DNA of 49,318 nucleotides from positions 1 through 49,318 of the forward strand of contig NZ_JAXEXL010000001.1 of NCBI RefSeq assembly GCF_034113385.1, given 5' to 3'. The notes under the pieces are model-generated. The model saw only the letters and a list, made by a program, of their open reading frames with translations. It was not told the DNA's origin and did not search any database. Positions 1-7,246 of the stretch are shown piece by piece. The stretch is from Atopobium sp034113385. Its GTDB lineage: Bacteria; Actinomycetota; Coriobacteriia; Coriobacteriales; Atopobiaceae. Position 1 is the first letter of the stretch. Every line of letters starts with the position of its first letter. Position numbers and translations under genes: made by a program.

Positions 1-13
1 GGCGTCGCCTCCA
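1..13 (+). tRNA. 3' end of a truncated tRNA gene (probable)
   Basis: The window opens with a sequence that reads as the 3' half of an acceptor stem (cgtcgcc), a U discriminator and an encoded CCA. This is the same layout as the tRNA-Cys and tRNA-Gly genes later in the window (7 nt + T + CCA). A strong tRNA promoter and tRNA-Val follow, so a tRNA cluster is plausible. The anticodon lies outside the window, so identity is unknown. The stretch is too short to exclude another RNA end such as tmRNA. Confidence 0.35.
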
Positions 14-52
14 CCGAAAAAAAGTTCGCAAGGTTCTTTAAAAAAAAGGGGG

Positions 53-81
53 TTGACACAAACTCCTGAATGAGATAAAGT
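53..81 (+). promoter_or_regulatory. Sigma-70-type promoter of tRNA-Val
   Basis: TTGACA (53-58), a 17-nt spacer and TAAAGT (76-81) lie 24 bases before the mature tRNA-Val start. Hexamers and spacing are close to the housekeeping consensus. Confidence 0.6.
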
Positions 82-105
82 AACCTTGCTGTTCACGATA
101 GAAAC

Positions 106-180
106 GGGCGTTTGGCTCAGGGGGAGAGCGCTTCCCTGACACGGAAGAGGCCACAAGTTCAAATCTTGTATCGCCCACCA
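106..180 (+). tRNA. tRNA-Val (anticodon GAC)
   Basis: A full cloverleaf can be drawn. The acceptor is GGGCG pairing with CGCCC, with one U-U mismatch at pair 6-67. The D-arm starts GCUC, the anticodon stem is CTTCC/GGAAG with loop CTGACAC giving anticodon GAC, and the T-arm is ACAAG/CTTGT with loop TTCAAAT. CCA is encoded at 178-180. It is followed by a hairpin terminator. Confidence 0.95.
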
Positions 181-190
181 TACATGAGCA

Positions 191-222
191 GGTCAGACGG
201 TATATTGCCGCCTGACCTTTTT
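191..222 (+). terminator. Rho-independent terminator after tRNA-Val
   Basis: GGTCAGACGG pairs with CCGCCTGACC (one mismatch) around a 7-nt loop and is followed by TTTTTG. It ends the tRNA transcript before the PTS promoter region. Confidence 0.8.
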
Positions 223-341
223 GTTATCTGCAACTAGTTATCAACGAGCTATCAAGTTGTGATGCAATCTAGGTTTGTTGTGCAGCACAAGTAAGAATTG
301 TTTTTTGAAGCGCTTAGAGCATCTGCCAAAATAACGCCTTT

Positions 342-366
342 ATGCAACGCCTTTACGGCGTTGCAT
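342..366. promoter_or_regulatory. Perfect 10-bp inverted repeat upstream of the PTS operon
   Basis: ATGCAACGCC, a 5-nt TTTAC centre and GGCGTTGCAT form a perfect palindrome about 100 bp upstream of the PTS promoter. There is no T-tract after it, so it is not a normal terminator. It may be a protein-binding site. The rest of 223-420 holds no gene I can support: two overlapping open frames on opposite strands here lack ribosome sites. Confidence 0.4.
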
Positions 367-422
367 GCAGAGCCAAGAACAATTGCACAACCATCGGGTT
401 TTGTCCCAATATTGCTCAATGT

Positions 423-460
423 GCTAACTTTTAAACAAAATAATGTGCCTTTTAGCAAAA
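423..460 (+). promoter_or_regulatory. Candidate operator shared with gldA
   Basis: GCTAACTTTTAAA (423-435), 13 bases, then CTTTTAGCAAAA (449-460). The same two blocks, 11 bases apart, occur upstream of gldA at 10773-10808. Here the element sits directly upstream of the -35 box at 467. The core CTTTTA occurs as a direct repeat. It could be the site of the DeoR-type regulator encoded at 2154-2909 or of an activator; this is inference. Confidence 0.55.
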
Positions 461-466
461 ATTGTG

Positions 467-495
467 TTGACAACAACAAATTATCTTCATATATT
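467..495 (+). promoter_or_regulatory. Promoter of the PTS operon
   Basis: TTGACA (467-472), exactly 17 bases, then TATATT (490-495), followed by a ribosome site GGGGG at 546-550 and the IIC start at 557. This is a near-consensus housekeeping promoter, consistent with strong expression that would need repression. Confidence 0.7.
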
Positions 496-556
496 GAGGA
501 CACAGTAATAAAAAACAAGAGCAATAAATAGTAAATGTGTTTAAAGGGGGATGTAA

Positions 557-1651
557 ATGGGCAAGTCAACTTCTGGAGCTCAAAAGCTTCAGCAGCATCT
601 TATGAACGGCGTTTCGCATATGATTCCCGTCGTTGTAACCGGCGGTATTCTGTTTGCAATCGCAACGATGCTATCTCTTAATTCGGTAACCACTGAGGGT
701 TCCGTACAAGCAAGCAACATTGTTATTGATGTACTCAGCAAAATTGGTGGTACGGGCCTTGGTCTTATGGTCCCTGTTTTGTCTGCTTACATCGCCGCTT
801 CTTTTGCTGATCGTCCAGGTATTGCTCCTGGTCTTATTTGCGGTCAGCTTGCCGTAACCGTTGGTTCTGGTTTTATCGGCGGTATTATCTCTGGTATTCT
901 TTGCGGTCTTTTGGCTGAGCAACTTAAGAAGGTGCAGCTGCCTAAGTCTATGCAGTCTCTTAAGTCCATCATGATTATTCCTCTTGTTACCTCACTGGTA
1001 GTTGGTACCATCATGATTTGCGTTGTTGGTGCACCCTGCGCTTGGCTGCTGGAGACTCTTACCAAGTGGCTTACCTCTATGAGTGGTGCCAGCGCTATTA
1101 TCGTAGGTATTATCTGCGGTGCTATGATTGGCTTTGACCTCGGTGGCCCTGTAAACAAGGTTGCCTATTCTACCGGTGCAGCTGTAGTAGGTACTGAGGT
1201 TATGGCTGGCAATAACTGTGCATTCTTTGGTCCTATTGCTTTGGCAATTTGCGTACCTCCCATTGCTGTTGGCCTTGCTTCCTTCATCTTTAAGAGCAAG
1301 TTCTCCCAAGAGGAGCGTGACGCTGGTATTGGCGCTATTGTTATGGGTGCTTGTGGCATTACTGAGGGTGCAATTTCTTACACCACTACCGATCCTGGTC
1401 GTATGATTCCCATCAATATAATCTCCTGTGCCTTTGCAGGCGGCGTAGCTGGTGCTTTGGGTACGTACTGCAATGCTGCATGGGGTGGCCTGGTTGTTCT
1501 TCCTGTTACTTCGATTGCTACCTATCTGATTTCTTTGGCTGCTGGTATTGCATTGTATCTGGCACTAATTTTCTTCTTTAAGAAGGATTATGTAGAGGAA
1601 GAGACTAGCTCTGTAGAAGCAGATGACCTAGATATTCAGATTGAGTTCTAA
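557..1651 (+). CDS. PTS fructose-family EIIC permease (FrwC-like)
   Basis: A 364-residue polytopic permease that imports a sugar while it is phosphorylated by its IIB partner. The N-terminus (GVSHMIPVVVTGGILFA) and the GITEGAI motif near residue 270 are typical of the fructose/mannitol-family IIC domain, and about ten hydrophobic segments are visible. It is a stand-alone IIC, as in E. coli FrwC, not a fused IIABC. The ATG has a GGGGG ribosome site six bases upstream. A separate IIB gene follows 70 bp downstream. No IIA is present in the window. The neighbouring glycyl radical enzyme, aldolase and GldA suggest the substrate is a 1,5-anhydrohexitol rather than fructose; this is inferred from context. 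Confidence 0.85.
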   Translation: MGKSTSGAQKLQQHLMNGVSHMIPVVVTGGILFAIATMLSLNSVTTEGSVQASNIVIDVLSKIGGTGLGLMVPVLSAYIAASFADRPGIAPGLICGQLAVTVGSGFIGGIISGILCGLLAEQLKKVQLPKSMQSLKSIMIIPLVTSLVVGTIMICVVGAPCAWLLETLTKWLTSMSGASAIIVGIICGAMIGFDLGGPVNKVAYSTGAAVVGTEVMAGNNCAFFGPIALAICVPPIAVGLASFIFKSKFSQEERDAGIGAIVMGACGITEGAISYTTTDPGRMIPINIISCAFAGGVAGALGTYCNAAWGGLVVLPVTSIATYLISLAAGIALYLALIFFFKKDYVEEETSSVEADDLDIQIEF

Positions 1652-1721
1652 GGTTCTTACACACGTTTTGTATATGCTTTATTTTGTGTAGTGATCACAT
1701 ACAACAAAGAAGGTTTTATTC

Positions 1722-2030
1722 ATGAAAATCATTGCTGTTACTGCTTGTCCCTCTGGTGTTGCACATACCTATATGGCAGCTGAGGCCCTGAAGAAGGCTT
1801 GTGCCAAGGCTGGTATAGATTGCAGTGTAGAAACTCAGGGCTCTATTGGTATCGAAGATGCTTTGACTGATGCAGACATTGCAGAAGCAACCGCTGTTGT
1901 TCTTACAACTGATATGCCTATTAAGGGTGCAGAGCGTTTTGAGAAGCTTCCTAAGATTAAGCTAACTGCTGGTCAGGTAATTAAATCTGCTGAGGCAATC
2001 GTGGCTAAGGTTCAAAAAGAGCTCGGCTAA
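1722..2030 (+). CDS. PTS fructose-family EIIB (FrwB-like)
   Basis: A 102-residue cytoplasmic IIB phosphocarrier that passes phosphate from IIA to the sugar bound at IIC. The N-terminal motif VTACPSGVAHTYMAAEAL contains the phospho-accepting Cys9, and the C-terminus is the usual helical end of the family. The ribosome site AAGAAGG precedes the ATG. It lies 70 bp after the IIC gene and is followed by a bidirectional terminator, so IIC-IIB form the whole PTS operon. The missing IIA must be supplied from elsewhere in the genome. Confidence 0.9.
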   Translation: MKIIAVTACPSGVAHTYMAAEALKKACAKAGIDCSVETQGSIGIEDALTDADIAEATAVVLTTDMPIKGAERFEKLPKIKLTAGQVIKSAEAIVAKVQKELG

Positions 2031-2090
2031 GTAGCTGCGTAGGTATATGCACCTGCTTGAATAGTCTATCCATCATTTTTAATGGTAAGA

Positions 2091-2125
2091 AAAACAACGC
2101 CCTCAAACTATTTGAGGGCGTTGTT
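2091..2125. terminator. Bidirectional terminator between eiiB and deoR
   Basis: ACAACGCCCTCAAA pairs perfectly over 14 bp with TTTGAGGGCGTTGT around a CTA loop. On the minus strand it runs into TTTTTCTT, on the plus strand into TTGTTGC, so it can serve both converging transcripts. Confidence 0.8.
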
Positions 2126-2153
2126 GCTATGTATGATAAAAATCTAAGAGAAC

Positions 2154-2909
2154 TTAGATAAGCTCAATATCAAACTTATCTAGCGCCTTCTTTTGCTTGG
2201 GAGATACGGCCTCGGTGATAAGGCCCTCAAATTCACTGAGCGTAGCAAAGTTGTAATTGCCGCGTGAATCAAACTTATGAGAGTCAGCCATCAGATATAC
2301 CTGGTCTGTATTTTCTAAAACCGTGTGTTTTACCATGCCGTCGTCCATTTCAAAGGTGCTTACCGCACCGGTAATCAAATCAATGCCAATGGCACCAATA
2401 AAGGACTTATCAAAGGTAATGGGTTTGAGGTTGGCAATGGTCAGGGAGCCGACAAAACCATTAAGGTCAAGGCTTACGTTGCCGCCAGGGCACATAACAG
2501 TAAGTGCGGGATTTTCTGCCATCACCTGGAGACTATCCATCATGTTAGAAACAACCACACAGCGCTTTTGACCTGCGGCAAGCAGGCGCGCAAGCTCTAA
2601 ATTGGTAGTAGAGATATCCAAAAAGATAATATCTCCAGGGGCGATAAGATCGTATGCTTTGGCAGCTACAAGCTGTTTCTCGGCAGCATTGGTGCTCAAG
2701 CGCTTGTAAACCGTGCGCTCAGGTGTCTCGGTAATGCTAATAGCGCCACCGTATACCCGCTTAAGGGTTCCCTGTGATTCCAGCTGACGTAAATCTTTGC
2801 GGATACAGTCAACCGTTACATTAAATTGCTTGGCAAGGTCTGCTACGGTCACGCGGCCGTCAGTTTTTACCATAGTGGCAATAGCATTTTGTCGCTCTTT
2901 GAGGAACAT
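2154..2909 (-). CDS. DeoR-family transcriptional regulator
   Basis: A 251-residue sugar-phosphate-responsive regulator. Residues about 1-60 are the DeoR winged helix (GRVTVADLAKQFNVTVDCIRKDL...GTLKRVYGGA); the rest is the DeoRC effector domain, with a DISTTNLELARLL phosphosugar-type loop. The ATG at 2909 has a GAGGAG site five bases upstream, so the longer open frame to 3077 is not used. The gene is convergent with the PTS genes and divergent from the glycyl radical enzyme gene across a 222-bp spacer. It is the obvious local regulator of both. The effector may be a phosphorylated anhydrohexitol or its product, by inference. Confidence 0.85.
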   Translation of the reverse strand: MFLKERQNAIATMVKTDGRVTVADLAKQFNVTVDCIRKDLRQLESQGTLKRVYGGAISITETPERTVYKRLSTNAAEKQLVAAKAYDLIAPGDIIFLDISTTNLELARLLAAGQKRCVVVSNMMDSLQVMAENPALTVMCPGGNVSLDLNGFVGSLTIANLKPITFDKSFIGAIGIDLITGAVSTFEMDDGMVKHTVLENTDQVYLMADSHKFDSRGNYNFATLSEFEGLITEAVSPKQKKALDKFDIELI

Positions 2910-3131
2910 AGATTCTCCTCTAAAATTGGATTGTTTTTGATACACCAATACTAAACAATACTTTTTAATAGATAGCCAGATATGTGCAAAAATATCGCTT
3001 AGTGGCGTAAATCTGTATCTAATTGGGATAAAACAATAATTAGCAATAAAAACTAATTGCAAATCAATACATAACAATATAAACTGAAGACATCACATAA
3101 TTCGTATGTACTATCGTGTGGGGAGACAAGC
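2910..3131. promoter_or_regulatory. Divergent deoR/pflD control region
   Basis: This AT-rich 222-bp spacer separates deoR (minus) from pflD (plus). At about 3037-3062 two imperfect direct repeats occur (TAATTAGCAAT and CTAATTGCAAAT). They weakly resemble the TAGCAAAA and GCTAA parts of the element upstream of the PTS operon and gldA. The pflD ribosome site is GGGGAGA at 3120-3126. No near-consensus promoter could be fixed. Confidence 0.35.
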
Positions 3132-5426
3132 ATGTTAAGTGCTCGAACACAAGCAATTAAAGATTCGCTTTTTGCAAAACCTCGCCAAATTGATCTTGAG
3201 CGTGCACTTTTATATACCCAGAGCTGGAAGCAGACGGAGGGGCAATCTGTTATTATGCGTCGCGCTCTAGCCCTGCGTCATATTCTTGAGCAGCATGAGA
3301 TTGTCATCGATGAGCATGATTTGCTTGTGGGCAATCGCACACGTACACCGCGTGCTGGCGTGCTGTCTCCAGAGATGTCTCCCTATTGGATTTTGGACGA
3401 GCTGGATAAGTTTCCCACGCGTCCTCAAGACACGTTTGAGATGAGCGAGGAAGATAAACGTACGTTTAAGGACGAACTGTTTACTTATTGGAGCGGTCAA
3501 TCGCTTAATGATTGGTATAAAGCACAGCTGTCTGCACAAGCGGCAGATGCTCAAAAGACCAAGATTTTCTCGGTAGCTCAAACTGATAAGGGCCAAGGTC
3601 ATATCATTGCCGATATTCCTGCGGTGCTTTCTTGCGGTTTTGGTGCGCTTGCAGCCGATGCACACCAGCGTGCTGCGCAAGACCCAAGCAATGAGTTTTA
3701 TGCTGCGGCAGTAGTGTGTTTGGATGCCACAACTGCGTACATAAAGCGCTATGAGCAGGTGTGTCGCACTATGGCAACCATGGCAGATGAGAAGCGCGCA
3801 CAAGAGCTGTTGGATATGGCGGACGTGCTGGCGCATGTTGCTACCAACCCCGCACGCGATTTGCGTGATGCTTTGCAGCTGGTATGGTTGGTGGAGTTAG
3901 TGTTGGAGCATGAATCTAACGCAAGTTCCATTTCTTTGGGTCGTATGGATCAGTATTTGTGGCCCTACTATCAAGCAACCGTTGCAGCTGGTGTGAGTGC
4001 CCAGGAGATTCGTGAGCTCATACAGTGCTTCTATCTTAAGACCAATACCATTGTGTTTGTGCGCTCTACGGACAGCGCCAAATCATTTGCAGGCTTTCCC
4101 TCAGGCTTTAACTTGGTGGTAGGCGGTGTTGATGCAGCAGGTAATGATGCTTCTAATGAGCTGTCTGAACTGCTGTTAGACATTCAGAAAGATACGCGCT
4201 TACCTCAGCCCAATCTATCCTTGCGCGTGTTTTCTGGTACACCTGAGTCGTTGTATCACAAGGCTGGTGAAGTTATTCGTTTGGGTGATGGCATTCCTCA
4301 GTGCTTTAACGATGAAGTAAATATTCCTGCATTTGTAAATCGTGGCATTAGTCTTGAGGATGCGCGTGACTATGCTGTTGTCGGTTGTGTTGAGTTGTCC
4401 ATCCCAGGCCGTATGTATGGCCTGCATGACATTTCTATGTTTAATATGGTGCGCTGCCTAGAGATTGCTATGCAAGCTCGTCCCAAAGGATATGACACGT
4501 TCCAAGAGCTTCTTGATGCGGTGGATGCCGTCATCGATACCTATGTAGGCCTTATGACAGAAGGTTGCAACGTATGTGATTTGGCTCATCGTCAAACAAG
4601 TCCTACTCCGTTGCTGAGTGTGCTGGTAGCAGACTCTATGGACAATGGTGCGGATATTACTGCAGGTGGAGCGCGATATAATCCTTCGGGTGTGCAGGGT
4701 GTAGGAACGGCAAACTTGGCTGATTCACTCATTGCAATCAAGCATGCCGTGTTTGAAGAGAAAGCGTTGTCTTGGCCAGATCTTCTGGGCATGCTTGAGC
4801 GCAATTGGGCAGGCGAGGGCGATGAAGTATGGCGCCAGCGTTTGATTAACGCCTATCCCAAGTATGGTAATGATATTGATGAAGTAGATGCCCTTGGTCG
4901 TCATTTCTTGGAGCACTATGGCCATGAAGTAGAGAAGTATGCTAATCCACGTGGTGGTTACTTCCAGCCTGGTAGCTATACGGTATCTGCGCATATTCCT
5001 CTTGGCGAGAAGTGCGGCGCAACTCCTGATGGTCGTTTTGCAAAAGAACAGTTGGCAGACGGTGGTTTGAGCCCCATGGCTGGTCGTGACACCAACGGCC
5101 CTACAGCAAGTCTTAAGAGCGTATCTAAGCTCAAGAATATTTTGGATTCCAATGGTAGCTTGCTTAATGTAAAGTTCTCGCCAGCTACACTAGCAGGTGA
5201 AGGTGGACTTACTAAACTTGAAGCGTTTCTTAAGGCATTTTCTCGTTTGGGAATTCAGCATGTACAGTTTAATGTGGTAGATAAGGCAACGCTGCTTGAT
5301 GCTCAAGCCCACCCAGAGAACCATAAGGACTTGATTGTCCGCGTAGCTGGGTATTCTGCCATGTTCGTTGAGTTATCTAAGGCTGTTCAGGATGACATTA
5401 TTAGCAGGACCGAGCATGTCCTCTAA
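3132..5426 (+). CDS. pflD: PflD-type glycyl radical enzyme (predicted anhydrohexitol-6-phosphate lyase)
   Basis: A 764-residue oxygen-sensitive glycyl radical enzyme. The active-site thiyl Cys419 lies in GCVELSIPG and the radical-bearing Gly740 in the C-terminal RVAGYSAMF motif, both diagnostic. The segment around Cys419 (SIPGRMYGLHDISMFN) and the length match E. coli PflD as I remember it, and do not match true pyruvate formate-lyase, which has two adjacent cysteines. As I recall recent work, PflD opens 1,5-anhydromannitol-6-phosphate, and the related YbiW opens 1,5-anhydroglucitol-6-phosphate, to 1-deoxyfructose-6-phosphate. The activase gene overlaps its 3' end by 11 bp. Automatic annotation would probably call it formate acetyltransferase, which I consider wrong. 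Exact substrate epimer is inferred. Confidence 0.85.
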   Translation: MLSARTQAIKDSLFAKPRQIDLERALLYTQSWKQTEGQSVIMRRALALRHILEQHEIVIDEHDLLVGNRTRTPRAGVLSPEMSPYWILDELDKFPTRPQDTFEMSEEDKRTFKDELFTYWSGQSLNDWYKAQLSAQAADAQKTKIFSVAQTDKGQGHIIADIPAVLSCGFGALAADAHQRAAQDPSNEFYAAAVVCLDATTAYIKRYEQVCRTMATMADEKRAQELLDMADVLAHVATNPARDLRDALQLVWLVELVLEHESNASSISLGRMDQYLWPYYQATVAAGVSAQEIRELIQCFYLKTNTIVFVRSTDSAKSFAGFPSGFNLVVGGVDAAGNDASNELSELLLDIQKDTRLPQPNLSLRVFSGTPESLYHKAGEVIRLGDGIPQCFNDEVNIPAFVNRGISLEDARDYAVVGCVELSIPGRMYGLHDISMFNMVRCLEIAMQARPKGYDTFQELLDAVDAVIDTYVGLMTEGCNVCDLAHRQTSPTPLLSVLVADSMDNGADITAGGARYNPSGVQGVGTANLADSLIAIKHAVFEEKALSWPDLLGMLERNWAGEGDEVWRQRLINAYPKYGNDIDEVDALGRHFLEHYGHEVEKYANPRGGYFQPGSYTVSAHIPLGEKCGATPDGRFAKEQLADGGLSPMAGRDTNGPTASLKSVSKLKNILDSNGSLLNVKFSPATLAGEGGLTKLEAFLKAFSRLGIQHVQFNVVDKATLLDAQAHPENHKDLIVRVAGYSAMFVELSKAVQDDIISRTEHVL

Positions 5427-6279
5427 ACTATCCGCTTCATCGGCAATAGTTACCAATGTACAGCGGTATTCTCTTCATGATGGTGGTGGTATTCGTACCG
5501 TTGCCTTTCTGAAGGGATGTCCGTTTACCTGTCCTTGGTGTTGTAATCCAGAAAACCTTTCTTTTGAGCCTGAGTTATCCCTCAAAGAAAACTTGTGCAT
5601 TCATTGCTCACCGCGTCCCAATGGTGCTTTATGCACTACGCCGGCCGAGTTGTGTCCCACACGTGCTAAAGAAATTATGGGTACCAAACGTGATGTGAAT
5701 GACCTGCTCGAAGAGGTATTGCGCGACCGTATCTTTTTTGAAGAGAGTGGCGGTGGAGTGACACTTTCTGGGGGAGAAGCGCTTGCGCGTGAGCCATTTG
5801 TGCAAGCGTTTTTTGCGGCGGCAAAAGCACAAGGCTTGCATACCGCTTTGGAAACTACGCTTGCGTTGCCTTTACGTGATGCAAAAGCGCTTGTAGAAGT
5901 GGTAGATAGCTTTTTAGTTGATTTCAAAATTGCTAATCGTGATACCAGTAAAAAACTTCTGGGTCTTGACCCTGATGTGCGCGATGCAAATATACGAACA
6001 ATACTATCGATAGGGGCAAGCGTAATAGCGCGTATGCCAATTGTGCCTGGTTTTACGGATGGATTGGATAACGTACGTGCTCATGCAGCAAAACTGTGTG
6101 AGTTGGGAATTGTGCGGGCTGACGTACTTCCGTTTCACCAGTTGGGGGAAAATAAATACAGTTATGTGGGGCGTCCTTATACCTTGCATGATTTGAAGCC
6201 GCCCAGCGATGAGCAAATTGCAAAAATTGTAGCAATTTTAGAGAAGGCGGGCTTATCTGTTGTGATTGATGGTGAATAA
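5416..6279 (+). CDS. pflC: Glycyl radical enzyme activase (radical SAM)
   Basis: A 287-residue radical SAM protein that uses S-adenosylmethionine to install the glycyl radical on the enzyme encoded just upstream. The cluster motif CPFTCPWC (CxxxCxxC) follows RYSLHDGGGIRT, and the SAM-binding GGE motif (TLSGGEAL) is present. The ATG at 5416 has AGGA six bases upstream and overlaps the pflD stop by 11 bp, implying translational coupling. The ferredoxin-like insert after residue about 60 has a sparse cysteine pattern (CIHC, ALC, LCP) compared with the usual eight-cysteine two-cluster insert of this family, so it may hold only one extra Fe-S cluster. An upstream ATG at 5368 inside pflD is unlikely. 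Confidence 0.85.
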   Translation: MSSKLSASSAIVTNVQRYSLHDGGGIRTVAFLKGCPFTCPWCCNPENLSFEPELSLKENLCIHCSPRPNGALCTTPAELCPTRAKEIMGTKRDVNDLLEEVLRDRIFFEESGGGVTLSGGEALAREPFVQAFFAAAKAQGLHTALETTLALPLRDAKALVEVVDSFLVDFKIANRDTSKKLLGLDPDVRDANIRTILSIGASVIARMPIVPGFTDGLDNVRAHAAKLCELGIVRADVLPFHQLGENKYSYVGRPYTLHDLKPPSDEQIAKIVAILEKAGLSVVIDGE

Positions 6280-6293
6280 CCTCAGTGATGCAG

Positions 6294-6334
6294 GTATACT
6301 TACGTAAATAAGCGAGTATACTTACGTATATAAG
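6294..6334 (+). repeat. Tandem 22-bp direct repeat upstream of fsa
   Basis: GTATACTTACGTAAATAAG (6294-6312) recurs as GTATACTTACGTATATAAG (6316-6334), 22 bp apart with one difference. Each copy contains TATACT, like a -10 box, and a TACGTA palindrome. A further inverted repeat GTTTA-GTCAG-TAAAC (6348-6362) lies next to the fsa ribosome site. The arrangement looks like a two-site operator on one face of the helix. Confidence 0.6.
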
Positions 6335-6375
6335 TTCAAGTTTGCATGTTTAGTCAGTAAACGAATGGAGTGGGA

Positions 6376-7041
6376 ATGGAACTGGTACTCGATACAGCCG
6401 ATGCACAAGCCGTTAAGGAAGTCTCTGAGGTTCTTACTGTCTCGGGCGTAACAACTAATCCAACTATTATTACTAAGAGTGGCAAAACTCCCGAGCAAGT
6501 TGCGGATGAAATGCTCAATGTGCTTTCGGACGACCAGTCCTTCTTTATGCAGACGGTTGCCACTGATTTTGAGGGTATGATGGCAGATGCTCGCAAAATC
6601 TGCTCTCTTCGCCCCAAGAACATGTATGTAAAAATCCCTGTAACCCATACGGGTTTGCGTGCTATTAAGGCTGCTAAAGCAGAGGGTATGGGCGTTTTGG
6701 CTACTGCTATCTACAATGCCGACGCTGCATTTATGGCTGCCATGAATGGTGCAGATTACTTGGCTCCTTACGTTAACCGTATGGAGAGCTATGGTGATGG
6801 CATTGGCCAGGTTATGGACTTGTTGGAGATGCTGTCTATTAACAATATGGACACCAAGGTTATTGCTGCTTCCTTTAAGAACCCCCACCAGGTTCATGAG
6901 TTAATTGCTGCTGGTATTCAGGCTGTTACCATTCCTCCTGCAGTGGCTTGGTCTATGATTGATCACCCTGGTACTCAGATTGCTGTGGATGAGTTTTCTG
7001 TTGCATGGCATGAGGCATTTGGTCGCGATACCTTTATGTAA
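6376..7041 (+). CDS. fsa: Fructose-6-phosphate aldolase (FSA, transaldolase-like)
   Basis: A 221-residue class I aldolase of the FSA/TalC subfamily, a cytoplasmic decamer in E. coli. Lys86 in YVKIPVT is the Schiff-base lysine. Gln59 (FFMQTVAT) and Tyr132 (APYVNR) are residues that separate FSA from transaldolase. In the anhydroglycolysis pathway FSA splits 1-deoxyfructose-6-phosphate into glyceraldehyde-3-phosphate and hydroxyacetone. The ATG at 6376 has GGAG five bases upstream; the in-frame GTG at 6370 overlaps that site and is less likely. It lies 96 bp after the activase with its own repeat-bearing leader and terminator, so it can be transcribed separately. Confidence 0.9.
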   Translation: MELVLDTADAQAVKEVSEVLTVSGVTTNPTIITKSGKTPEQVADEMLNVLSDDQSFFMQTVATDFEGMMADARKICSLRPKNMYVKIPVTHTGLRAIKAAKAEGMGVLATAIYNADAAFMAAMNGADYLAPYVNRMESYGDGIGQVMDLLEMLSINNMDTKVIAASFKNPHQVHELIAAGIQAVTIPPAVAWSMIDHPGTQIAVDEFSVAWHEAFGRDTFM

Positions 7042-7091
7042 AGTTTAAGGCATACGTAAGACGCTCAAGGTACCTATAGGTATATCTTTGG

Positions 7092-7125
7092 CGGGCTGGG
7101 AGTTGTCTCAGCCCGTTTTTATTTT
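7092..7125 (+). terminator. Terminator after fsa
   Basis: CGGGCTGgGA pairs with TCtCAGCCCG around a short loop, followed by TTTTTATTTTT. It is a strong intrinsic terminator. Confidence 0.9.
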
Positions 7126-7246
7126 TACCTTGGCTTAGTGTTAAACTGTACGTATTCTTAACGCATGATAGGCGGAAAGCTGCCATAGAGAATCGTTTTA
7201 CCTGCCTGGTAATGCTTTTGGATGAGTATGCGTATGAGTGGGGCAT

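Noticed and set aside
252..569. Open frames on both strands upstream of the PTS operon (252-569 minus, 298-531 plus)
   Set aside because: They overlap each other and the promoter and operator elements, lack ribosome sites and have no recognised domain.
3132..5426. Reading the glycyl radical enzyme as pyruvate formate-lyase
   Set aside because: There is a single active-site cysteine in GCVE, not the Cys-Cys pair of PFL, and the neighbours (FSA, GldA, PTS) do not fit pyruvate metabolism.
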